Assembly: GCF_032017025.1 (NCBI RefSeq)
Contig: NZ_DALZQO010000001.1
Location: 334,086 to 398,085, forward strand
DNA from: Hydrogenoanaerobacterium sp032017025
GTDB lineage: Bacteria > Bacillota > Clostridia > Oscillospirales > Ruminococcaceae
Length of the DNA stretch: 64,000 nt
Direction: 5' to 3'
The notes beneath the pieces were generated by a model. The model searched no databases, was not told where the DNA came from, and worked only from the letters and a program-made list of their open reading frames with translations. Made by a program: the position numbers and the translations under genes. Below, piece after piece: positions 26,303 through 32,900 of this stretch; the first letter of the stretch is position 1, and the number at the start of each line of letters is the position of its first letter.

Positions 26303-27049
26303 CTATTTCACGGTAACGCAAAGCGTGTTCAGCTCGTCGGAGCAAAGTGACGCAATCGCGTTGAAGACCAATACAGTTAAGATACCCTCAACGATAGCAA
26401 GGGGAATTTGGGTCATAGCAAAGATGCCCATAAACTTGCCCCACGACTGCATAAAGCTGACCGTCTCGTTGTTAAATGCAAGGGCAAGCTGGGTTGCCGT
26501 AACCGCGTAGGTAAACAGGTCGGCGACAAACGCCGCTAAGAACACTTGGATATTTTTAGGAAGCTTACATTTTTTTGCAAGCAAGTAAACACCATAGCCC
26601 ACAAACGGGCCTGCTACTGCCATGGAAAAAGCATTTGCGCCCAAAGTAGTAAGACCGCCATGCGCGAGCAGAATTGCCTGAAACAGCAGCACGATAAAGC
26701 CCAGCACAGCCATAACGGCAGGGCCGAACAGAATAGCTCCAAGCCCCGTACCGGTGGGGTGAGACGAGCTTGCCGTTACCATGGAAGGCATTTTTAATGC
26801 AGAGAGTACAAAGCAGTATGCACCCGACATTGCCAGCAGCATTTTAATGCGGTTGTTACCCGCACACTGCTTTTTGATGGAAAGAAAGCCCCACACAAAA
26901 AAAGGCAAGAAAAGTGCGCCCCAAACGAGGCACCACCCTGCGGGCAGCATGCCCTCTGCAATGTGCATACCATAGGCAGGCACAACGCTCAGCATCATCA
27001 TGGACACGAGGATAGATGCTTTCATAATGTTTTTTTGCGACTTGTTCAT
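26303..27049 (-). CDS. cbiM: Cobalt ECF transporter substrate-binding protein CbiM
   Basis: Cobalt-binding membrane (S) component. A signal-peptide-like N-terminus of about 25 residues precedes MHIAEGMLP, whose histidine must lie near the mature N-terminus to bind cobalt. Six or seven hydrophobic segments follow, with SSHPTGTGLGAILFGP. The start at 27049 is chosen for AAAAAGGAG 9 nt upstream; 22 open codons further upstream run into the riboswitch expression region and lack a site. It is the first gene of the operon and directly under the B12 riboswitch. Confidence 0.95.
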   Translation of the reverse strand: MNKSQKNIMKASILVSMMMLSVVPAYGMHIAEGMLPAGWCLVWGALFLPFFVWGFLSIKKQCAGNNRIKMLLAMSGAYCFVLSALKMPSMVTASSSHPTGTGLGAILFGPAVMAVLGFIVLLFQAILLAHGGLTTLGANAFSMAVAGPFVGYGVYLLAKKCKLPKNIQVFLAAFVADLFTYAVTATQLALAFNNETVSFMQSWGKFMGIFAMTQIPLAIVEGILTVLVFNAIASLCSDELNTLCVTVK

Positions 27050-27094
27050 TTCGTCATTCTCCTTTTTGTTTTTTGAGGATTCGGTCGCAGACAT

Positions 27095-27136
27095 GATAAA
27101 ACACCGCCCCAGCATGCATCAATGCCAAAGCGGTGT
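27095..27136 (-). terminator. Probable riboswitch expression-platform terminator
   Basis: On the minus strand, ACACCGC (27130-27136) pairs with GCGGTGT (27101-27107), and the inner bases TTGGCAT and ATGCTGG extend the stem with three G-U pairs, giving about 15 pairs. Four U follow. It sits between the riboswitch and the cbiM ribosome site, as an attenuator would. The U-run is short, so termination strength is uncertain. Confidence 0.55.
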
Positions 27137-27200
27137 CGTGAGAATAAAAAAGAATTCTCAAAACGTACGCTGGTTTCCGCAGTACTGTACGCGTTTACTA

Positions 27201-27372
27201 ACTGCAGGCAGATATTCTGGCTTGTGCATCAACACACCGATTCGCCTTCCCAGAGAGTTTCTCCAGTGACATTTTGATCGGTACTCCACACTTACAGCAG
27301 CGGCCCTGCGCGGGATTTTCACCCGACTTCCCATTTCAACAAATTGCCCAAAAGCAATCTGTGACCTGCAGT
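27201..27372 (-). promoter_or_regulatory. Cobalamin (B12) riboswitch
   Basis: Reading the minus strand, the closing helix P1 is formed by ACTGCAGG (27365-27372) and CCTGCAGT (27201-27208). Inside are the core GCCGCTGCTGTAA (27292-27304), GTCACTGG (27263-27270), GGGAAGGC (27244-27251) and the B12-box-like AGCCAGAATATCTGCC (27207-27222). These occur in the order and spacing of the cobalamin aptamer. It precedes cbiM and should repress the whole operon when adenosylcobalamin is plentiful. Confidence 0.93.
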
Positions 27373-27396
27373 CATATTATATATTTTATCATTAAA

Positions 27397-27425
27397 ATTG
27401 TACTCAATTAAGTGCAAACTGTCAA
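27397..27425 (-). promoter_or_regulatory. Promoter of the cobalamin operon
   Basis: Minus strand: TTGACA at 27420-27425, a 17-bp spacer and TACAAT at 27397-27402, a near-perfect housekeeping promoter. The expected start lies about 15-18 nt before the riboswitch P1 helix. The 27426-27559 stretch between this promoter and the patatin gene contains only A/T-rich promoter-like DNA. Confidence 0.85.
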
Positions 27426-27491
27426 GGGAATATCTTACGAATAACCACAATATATTGCTATTTCTCACAAGATAATACCCAAATCACCACA

Positions 27492-27520
27492 TTGTGTATT
27501 TTGTAAAAATGTGGTAAACT
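27492..27520 (+). promoter_or_regulatory. Possible promoter of the patatin-like gene
   Basis: TTGTGT (27492-27497), 17-bp spacer, TAAACT (27515-27520). Both boxes deviate from consensus, but the position about 40 nt before the gene and the spacing are right. Confidence 0.35.
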
Positions 27521-27559
27521 AAAAAGGAATTAAAATAAACGGCAAAGGGGTGATGTGAT

Positions 27560-28861
27560 ATGGGAAAAACCGCACTGGTCCTGGCCGGCGGAGGCTCGCG
27601 CGGGTCGTATGAGCTGGGCGTATGGCAGGCACTGCGCGAAATGGACATTACGATTGACATTGTAACCGGTACCTCCATAGGCGCCATTAACGGTTCGCTG
27701 ATTGCACAGGGTGACTATGAAACAGCGGTTGCACTGTGGGATAAAATTGAAACCAGCCATGTATTCGATGTGCAGGTAGACGAACAGCAGAGTGTACGGC
27801 AGAAAGTAGTGCAAACCTACCGAGCCTTTGTGCGCAACTTTATTAAAAGTGGTGGCACCGACAGCAACCCTTTAAAAGAAACACTGAGCGCCTATTTTGA
27901 TGAAGACCGTATCCGCTCCTCCCCTATTGATTTCGGCGTGGTGACCATGGAGATGGATTCACGCAAGTCGCACGAGCTTTTTAAAAATGAGATGCCGAAG
28001 GGCAAGATGATCGATTATATTCTTGCAAGTGCCTCCATCTACCCCGCCATCAAACCCTATGTAATCGACGGTGTACGTTATGTTGACGGTGCATATTACG
28101 ACAATCTGCCGGTAAAAATGGCACTTGCACGCGGTGCAACAAGCATCATCGCGGTAGATCTGGAAGCATTCGGCGTGGTAAAAAAAGAAGAGCTGCGTCT
28201 GGCGCGGCAGGTGAAATATATCCGTTCGTATTGGGACCTGGGCCCGACGCTGGTGTTTGACCGCACTACAATGCGGCGCAACATTCGGCTGGGATACCTG
28301 GATGCCCTTAAGGCATATGGTGCTTACGATGGGCATGCGTTTACGTTTATCACCGGCTTTGCTGATGAATTGGCCACACTCTTTACCGAACAATTGTATC
28401 TGGATGGATTATTCAGGGGCGATGTGGCAGATAAGTCCTCGATGCTGGATAAGTTGTTCTGGGGGCGGATATCTAAATTCTTGGAGGAGCGCGGCATCAC
28501 CGAGCCTGCCCCGCGCGATATTGCCTTGGTATGTGCTGAGGTTGCGGGCGAAACCTTTGGGCTGAGCAACGAAAAGATTTACTCCAAAGAGGTGTGGCTG
28601 AGGCGCTTGAAGGCAGAGGTTGACAGCGTGGAGGTGCCCGAAGCTCTGACAGGCAGCAGCACCGAGGGGAAACGCCGCATACTGGAAACACTGCGCGAAA
28701 CCACCACACTGCTGAACAAACGTGTGCGCACCAAATATGCAGCCTTGGCCATCAAAGAAATTTTGGAGCTGCAGGATATTCAAAAGCTGCTTACCAACGT
28801 TACCATTATGCCCGATGCGTTTTTGGGCGGCGCTTATTTGGCACTCAATCATCTGGTATAA
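27560..28861 (+). CDS. Patatin-like phospholipase
   Basis: Predicted serine lipid hydrolase of the patatin/RssA family. The oxyanion motif GGGSRG is at residues 10-15, the nucleophile elbow GTSIG at about 37-41 and the catalytic aspartate in VDGAYYDN at about 177. After the patatin domain (about 1-275) there is a C-terminal region of about 150 residues without a recognisable domain. No signal peptide or membrane segment, so it acts in the cytoplasm or at the inner membrane face. The ribosome site AAAGGGGTGATGTGAT is good. It is transcribed away from the cobalamin operon. Its last codons and stop lie in an intergenic repeat. Substrate unknown. Confidence 0.9.
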   Translation: MGKTALVLAGGGSRGSYELGVWQALREMDITIDIVTGTSIGAINGSLIAQGDYETAVALWDKIETSHVFDVQVDEQQSVRQKVVQTYRAFVRNFIKSGGTDSNPLKETLSAYFDEDRIRSSPIDFGVVTMEMDSRKSHELFKNEMPKGKMIDYILASASIYPAIKPYVIDGVRYVDGAYYDNLPVKMALARGATSIIAVDLEAFGVVKKEELRLARQVKYIRSYWDLGPTLVFDRTTMRRNIRLGYLDALKAYGAYDGHAFTFITGFADELATLFTEQLYLDGLFRGDVADKSSMLDKLFWGRISKFLEERGITEPAPRDIALVCAEVAGETFGLSNEKIYSKEVWLRRLKAEVDSVEVPEALTGSSTEGKRRILETLRETTTLLNKRVRTKYAALAIKEILELQDIQKLLTNVTIMPDAFLGGAYLALNHLV

Positions 28862-28937
28862 TAAACGCAAAAGCGTTTATTATACTCGTTCTAATCCCCT
28901 TCGGCTCGCTGCTTACGCGGCAACCGCCGAAGAAGGG
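28854..28937 (+). repeat. Structured intergenic repeat, copy A
   Basis: Eighty-four bases matching 30719-30802 with only four differences. The left part is an inverted repeat (13-bp arms GTATAATAAACGC with loop AAAA). The right part folds as CCC-CTTCGGC with GCCGAAG-AA-GGG around an inner GCTGC/GCGGC stem. The left end supplies the patatin stop codon. The rest of 28938-28991 shows nothing recognisable. Confidence 0.85.
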
Positions 28938-28991
28938 TATTAGCGCAGAAGCTATGTTACCAAGCCGCGCTTAATTATTATAAAATTGTAT

Positions 28992-29040
28992 AAAACAAAC
29001 GCCACCTGCTGCGTGTTACAGCGGATGGCGTTTCTTTTAT
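28992..29040. terminator. Bidirectional terminator between the patatin and carboxypeptidase genes
   Basis: Arms AAACGCCA (28997-29004) and TGGCGTTT (29026-29033) enclose a weaker inner GCTG/CAGC stem, followed by a T-rich run on the plus strand and preceded by A-rich DNA. It suits two convergent genes; its right side touches the carboxypeptidase stop. Confidence 0.7.
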
Positions 29041-30431
29041 TTTCTGCGCCTTACAGTCGGGGGCGGCGGCCTTGTAATGATATCGGAGTCATCATACTCA
29101 CGGATACGTTTCATACGGTTTTGGCGGCGGCGCCATTTGCGGAACCGGTTGAAACCACGGATGAGCAGCATCACCAGAAACAGCAGTACAATCAGCCCGA
29201 GAATCGAGAGCAGTACAATCCCGATTATCTTCAGCACGTTCATCAGCTGTGTACGAAGCGGCGTTTTCGCAGGCACCACTGCGTCTGTGGAATCAATGTC
29301 GGTATCCAGCGCAAGTGTGCGGAAGCTCATTGGGTAACTGCCAATTTCACCGTACATGCTTTTGCTCTTGGTTTTAAACATAACAGTCGGGTTAATGTTT
29401 TCATCTGAGAAATATTCCGGCACATCGTAGTCGATGCTGATATCGCCCTGCGACATGTTTTTGTGTACAAGAAAGCTGTATTCATCCTCGCCGAAGATGT
29501 TCACGTTTTCGGCCGAACCGCCCGAGCGGTAATGCGACACATTGAATGTTTTAAGCTGATCTTTGGTTATGGTCATTCGCTTAAAATTATCAAAGCAGTA
29601 GTCAAAAAGAGCGATGGAATCGGTAAATTTATCGTACTTCTGCGCGGCCTTCATCACCACGCAAATCAGCTTCATTCCGTTTTTTTCGGCAAGCGTTACA
29701 CTAGTGTGCTTCGCTTCCTGCGTCCAGCCCAGCTTGCCGCCAAGGGTTCCCTCGTAGTAATATTTCGACTGTACCAGCATCATATGCTCGGTAGCGAATT
29801 TACGCTGTTTCGGTTGTTTATTCGTAGGCTGGAGGGTGTAGGTATCCTGCATGCCGAATACATCCATAAAGCCGGGTACACCAATGGCATATTTTGTAAT
29901 CAGCGCCATGTCGTAGGCTGTGGTGTAGTGGTCATCGTCGGGCAGCCCGCTGGCATTGACAAAGTGGGTGTCTGCACAGCCGAGCTCCTCCGCCTTTTTG
30001 TTCATCAGCTCCGCAAAGTCCTTCATTGTACCACCGATGTGCTCGGCTATCACATTTGCCGCATCGTTTGCCGAGGGCAGCATCGTAGCATAGACAAGGT
30101 CTTTGAGCGTCACAATTTCATCCGGTTGCAGCGCAATGTGCGAGCTGTTCGGCTCAATGGCAAACACCGCATCCTGCGTAACGTTTACGCTGTCCTCCAG
30201 CTTGCCGTTCTCAAGCCCCAAGGCTACCGTAAGCACCTTGGTAATACTTGCAGGAAACTCCTTTTTCTCCATGTTCTTCTCAATCAGAACCTGTCCCGTT
30301 TCGGCGTCCATTACCACGTATGCATCGGAAGCAGCGGACGGTGGCACCGATGCCTCGGCGGCAAAGGCGGTTATTGTATAAGATGCCGCAATTGCGGCAG
30401 AAAGCAACAAAGCAATCACTTTTTTGATCAT
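29037..30431 (-). CDS. D-alanyl-D-alanine carboxypeptidase (penicillin-binding protein, S11 family)
   Basis: Exported enzyme that trims the terminal D-Ala of peptidoglycan stem peptides. An N-terminal signal peptide (about 1-25, ending ITAFAAE) is followed by the S11 domain with SITK (catalytic Ser-x-x-Lys), SAND (Ser-x-Asn) and, at the KTG position, GGKLGWT. A DacF-type C-terminal beta domain follows, then a membrane helix at about 400-425 and a basic tail rich in Arg. The start at 30431 is chosen for AGGAG 7 nt upstream. The Leu in place of Thr in the third motif is unusual. Length 464. DacF- and DacB-like enzymes act in growth or spore cortex; which applies here is not decidable. Confidence 0.92.
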   Translation of the reverse strand: MIKKVIALLLSAAIAASYTITAFAAEASVPPSAASDAYVVMDAETGQVLIEKNMEKKEFPASITKVLTVALGLENGKLEDSVNVTQDAVFAIEPNSSHIALQPDEIVTLKDLVYATMLPSANDAANVIAEHIGGTMKDFAELMNKKAEELGCADTHFVNASGLPDDDHYTTAYDMALITKYAIGVPGFMDVFGMQDTYTLQPTNKQPKQRKFATEHMMLVQSKYYYEGTLGGKLGWTQEAKHTSVTLAEKNGMKLICVVMKAAQKYDKFTDSIALFDYCFDNFKRMTITKDQLKTFNVSHYRSGGSAENVNIFGEDEYSFLVHKNMSQGDISIDYDVPEYFSDENINPTVMFKTKSKSMYGEIGSYPMSFRTLALDTDIDSTDAVVPAKTPLRTQLMNVLKIIGIVLLSILGLIVLLFLVMLLIRGFNRFRKWRRRQNRMKRIREYDDSDIITRPPPPTVRRRK

Positions 30432-30557
30432 TTTAAATCTCCTGTACAGTTTATTCGTCGCGAATCGACAATCAAACAATTTTTATTATAGCAATGTTTA
30501 CCACAAAAGAAAATAGCTAAAGAAAAAAAGTTAAAGATTTTAAAATATTAATACCTG

Positions 30558-30840
30558 TGGTATAATAAAATAAATATTTTGCCTACGGGAAAAGAAGGTG
30601 GCTTGCAACATTTGCCTTTGGCAAATATGTTCTATTACATCGGAAACGGTCTTTGCGAGCCTTAGCATGCAAACTTGCGCCATGCGCAAGTGTAAAACTG
30701 TGTTTTAAGACCGATTTATGGTATAATAAACGCAAAAGCGTTTATTATACCCGTTCTAATCCCCTTCGGCTCGCCGCTTACGCGGCAACCGCTGAAGAGG
30801 GGCAATTATACCGCAAACGCAGCGCGTTTGTGGTATAATA
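30558..30840 (+). repeat. Composite intergenic repeat block
   Basis: This is the 453-base stretch between the carboxypeptidase and cyclophilin genes. The motif TGGTATAATAA occurs at about 30558, 30719 and 30831, and also at 28854. Between them are hairpins at about 30609-30630 (ATTTGCC/GGCAAAT), 30673-30691 (ACTTGCGC/GCGCAAGT) and 30805-30839 (ATTATACC ... GGTATAAT). GGTCTT near 30648 can pair with AAGACC near 30706. No credible gene is seen; the open frame across it only reflects the repeat. Confidence 0.7.
30719..30812 (+). repeat. Structured intergenic repeat, copy B, with short terminal inverted repeats
   Basis: Bases 30719-30802 match copy A at 28854-28937 at 80 of 84 positions. This copy begins GGTATAAT and ends ATTATACC, an 8-bp terminal inverted repeat that copy A has lost on its right side. 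Small size, internal hairpins, terminal repeats and no coding capacity resemble a MITE or REP-like element. Confidence 0.8.
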
Positions 30841-30855
30841 ACTAGCGTCTATAAT
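30828..30855 (+). promoter_or_regulatory. Repeat-derived promoter of the cyclophilin gene
   Basis: TTGTGG (30828-30833), 16-bp spacer, TATAAT (30850-30855), about 30 nt before the start codon. An alternative is the extended -10 TGGTATAAT at 30831-30839. Both arise at the right end of the repeat block. Confidence 0.42.
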
Positions 30856-30884
30856 TTATTTTACAGTGAAAAGAGGCTTTTATT

Positions 30885-31403
30885 ATGAAAAACCCAATTG
30901 TTACAATTGAAATGGAGAGCGGCGGCGTCATTAAGGCGGAGCTTTACCCCGAAATTGCGCCCAATACGGTGAAAAATTTTGTTTCGCTTGTAAGCCGCGG
31001 CTTCTATGATGGCGTTATCTTTCACCGTGTCATTCCCGGCTTTATGATTCAGGGCGGCGACCCGCAGGGAATCGGCATTGGCGGCCCCGGTTATTCGATT
31101 AAAGGCGAATTCAGCGGAAACGGATTTAAAAACGACCTTGCCCACACCAAGGGTGTGCTTTCAATGGCACGTGCACAAAACCCCAACAGTGCGGGGTCGC
31201 AATTTTTTATTATGGTAGATGATGCCCCGTTTTTGGATGGACAATACGCTGCTTTCGGCAAGGTGATCGAGGGCATTGAAGAGGCTGACCGCATTGTATC
31301 TGTCTCGCGTGACCGCAGCGATAAGCCCTATGAGGATCAGGGCATGAAAAAGGTAACGGTGGATACATTTGGCGAAACTTTTGACGAGCCCGAAACTCTA
31401 TAA
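30885..31403 (+). CDS. Peptidyl-prolyl cis-trans isomerase, cyclophilin type (cytoplasmic)
   Basis: Folding catalyst of the cyclophilin family. Present are APNTVKNFVSLVSRGFYDG, the catalytic-site FHRVIPGFMIQGGDP, SMARAQNPNSAGSQFFI and AFGKVIEG. Length 172, no signal peptide, so cytoplasmic. The ribosome site is AAGAGG. It ends 8 nt before a strong terminator and converges on the Enzyme I fragment. A second, lipoprotein cyclophilin is at 45.7-46.5 kb. Confidence 0.96.
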   Translation: MKNPIVTIEMESGGVIKAELYPEIAPNTVKNFVSLVSRGFYDGVIFHRVIPGFMIQGGDPQGIGIGGPGYSIKGEFSGNGFKNDLAHTKGVLSMARAQNPNSAGSQFFIMVDDAPFLDGQYAAFGKVIEGIEEADRIVSVSRDRSDKPYEDQGMKKVTVDTFGETFDEPETL

Positions 31404-31410
31404 ATTGGAA

Positions 31411-31463
31411 AAATCCAATAAAAAAAGACTTCTCGTTTTGAGAAGTCTTTTTTTATTGGATTT
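31411..31463. terminator. Long bidirectional intrinsic terminator
   Basis: A perfect 24-bp stem, 31411-31434 with 31440-31463, loop GTTTT. It contains GACTTCTC/GAGAAGTC with runs of seven A and seven T. Its right arm overlaps the stop codon of the Enzyme I fragment by two bases. Confidence 0.93.
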
Positions 31464-32313
31464 ACGACACCGGCAATGCCACAATTGCCTGCATCTCCTG
31501 CCCGTCTAACGTGATCGCATGGTGGTGCACTGCCTTTTCGTAATGGTTTCGCTCCCGATCTTGCGTACAAATCTGTACCCTGCAGTGTTTGAGCGTTGCT
31601 TCATCCGGTTCAATAAAAACCTCACCTGTATCGCCGCTGATTGCAACTACCACGCCGCCTGTAATCTCGGCAATTGCCTCTTTTGCCTCCACCACCAGCG
31701 GCAGACCCATTGCGCGGCAAAGAATGGCGGAATGCGAATGGATGTTGCCACGCTCGGTCACCACACCCTTGACCAGTTTTCGGTCGAGCTTCACGATATC
31801 GGCAGGGCTGAGCGACTCTGCCACCAATATCAAATCATCGGTTCCTTCGTAGCTTCCCGTTATGGCTGTGGTTTGCATCCCCGCCAAACGTAGCAGCAAC
31901 TCGGCCGCAACATTGGCAATGTCCGAGCTGCGCTCCCGCATATACTCATCTTCCATTTCAGAAAAAACCTTGCACAACCGCTTCATCTCGTAATCAAGAG
32001 CATAATCGGCATTGACATGCTCTGCCCGTACCATCCGCTCAATATTATTAAAGATCTCGCAATCCTCCACAATCATGCTGTACATCATGAAAATGTCGGC
32101 AGAAGATTGATCTATTTCTTGAAGGGTTTGACTGTACAGGACAGCAAGCTCAGCGCCGTATTCCTCGCGTGCTTTTTTCAGACGCTCCAGCTCTACCAAG
32201 GGGGCAGTAATTATTCTGCGCCGGATTTCATGCCGCGTAGGTGCACGCACAACTGCTTTGCCCACAGCACAGCCGCTTGTTGAACCGATTCCCCTAATCA
32301 TCTTCAATGCCAT
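31462..32313 (-). CDS. PTS Enzyme I-like protein lacking the PEP-binding domain
   Basis: Matches the first half of PTS Enzyme I: the start GIGSTSGCAVGKAVV, the four-helix HPr-binding region (about 30-145) and the phosphohistidine swivel domain with TERGNIHSHSAILCRAMG, where the second His is the expected phosphorylated residue. It stops at 283 residues after LDGQEMQAIVALP, the point where full-length Enzyme I (about 570) continues into the PEP-binding barrel. No remnant of that barrel lies downstream; the stop falls in the terminator. No HPr gene is near. It is either a 3'-truncated ptsI or a stand-alone phospho-carrier or regulator. Start at 32313 follows AAGGA. Confidence 0.85.
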   Translation of the reverse strand: MALKMIRGIGSTSGCAVGKAVVRAPTRHEIRRRIITAPLVELERLKKAREEYGAELAVLYSQTLQEIDQSSADIFMMYSMIVEDCEIFNNIERMVRAEHVNADYALDYEMKRLCKVFSEMEDEYMRERSSDIANVAAELLLRLAGMQTTAITGSYEGTDDLILVAESLSPADIVKLDRKLVKGVVTERGNIHSHSAILCRAMGLPLVVEAKEAIAEITGGVVVAISGDTGEVFIEPDEATLKHCRVQICTQDRERNHYEKAVHHHAITLDGQEMQAIVALPVS

Positions 32314-32413
32314 CACTTCCTTAATGGATTGTTATAAGCTGCTGTAGAATACATTTATATCAATTTAACCAGCTTGCAGCTTTGCATCAGGCGGTAGCAA
32401 CAAAGTTTTCATC

Positions 32414-32731
32414 TTACTGCGAATACTTTAAGCCCAGATAGCGCTCGGTAATTTGGGGCCTGTTGTAGCTTTCGCATGGCAGCACCCCTGTTTTTTCGTA
32501 ATGCTCTTGACAGGCCGCGGTGAGCAAAGTAAGAACACGCTCACAAAGCTCCTGCGTAAAATTTTGCCTATCGTCAAACTCTAAACTCGATTTTTGCAGA
32601 TAGGTTCTGTCCTGCAGCGTAATACCCACGCTGTACACCATCAAACCCACGTAATCTACGGGCACTACCTCAGGCTGATAAACTCTGTCTGCAACCACCA
32701 CATAGCTATTCTCCATCTGCTTTGCCGTCAA
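32414..32731 (-). CDS. Small hypothetical protein
   Basis: About 105 residues, no signal peptide or membrane helix. It contains YVVVADRVYQPEVVPVDYVG, a beta-rich centre with DRTYLQKSSLEFDD, and a helical C-terminal half with FTQELCERVLTLLTAACQ. I do not recognise a function; small proteins with this overall look are annotated as domains of unknown function in Clostridia. The start is read as TTG at 32731 because AGGAG lies 7 nt upstream; ATG at 32716 is the alternative. Confidence 0.6.
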   Translation of the reverse strand: MTAKQMENSYVVVADRVYQPEVVPVDYVGLMVYSVGITLQDRTYLQKSSLEFDDRQNFTQELCERVLTLLTAACQEHYEKTGVLPCESYNRPQITERYLGLKYSQ

Positions 32732-32820
32732 ACCCAACACTCCTATTCTTATTGCTATTGTAGCATCTTTATACCTGCGAAAAAAGCTTATTTATAAAAT
32801 ACTAAGGTATTAAAAGGATA

Positions 32821-32849
32821 TTGACAAATTACAACATCAGCGTTATAAT
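32821..32849 (+). promoter_or_regulatory. Consensus promoter for the 32.9-33.7 kb gene pair
   Basis: TTGACA (32821-32826), 17-bp spacer, TATAAT (32844-32849): perfect match to the vegetative consensus in both boxes and spacing. It lies 51 nt upstream of the first gene of the pair, with a tandem repeat in between. Confidence 0.88.
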
Positions 32850-32881
32850 TTACTAGGTTACTAATTTACTAAATTACTAAA
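32850..32881 (+). repeat. Four tandem octamers TTACTANN at the transcription start
   Basis: TTACTAGG, TTACTAAT, TTACTAAA and TTACTAAA follow each other without gap, starting one base after the -10 box. Six bases are invariant and the period is 8 bp. The position at +1 to about +25 suits an operator or an A/T-rich leader element. Confidence 0.75.
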
Positions 32882-32900
32882 TATAAAGTGAGTGATCGAT

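Noticed and set aside
29463..30491. Open frame of 342 codons on the plus strand opposite the carboxypeptidase gene
   Set aside because: Antisense to a gene with clear catalytic motifs, rich in His/Arg in the pattern typical of antisense frames, and no start signal.
30608..30715. Possible tRNA or small structured RNA gene in the repeat block
   Set aside because: The stems do not form a cloverleaf, there is no TTC loop or CCA-type end, and the hairpins recur as repeat parts.
30653..30838. Small plus-strand open frame sharing a peptide with one at 28722-28943
   Set aside because: The shared peptide comes only from translating the 84-bp structured repeat; there is no ribosome site and the DNA is better explained as hairpins.
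32850..32881. Tandem octamers as a CRISPR-like or transposon-end array
   Set aside because: The repeats are contiguous without spacers, only 8 bp long, and no cas or transposase gene is present; a leader or operator element is more plausible.
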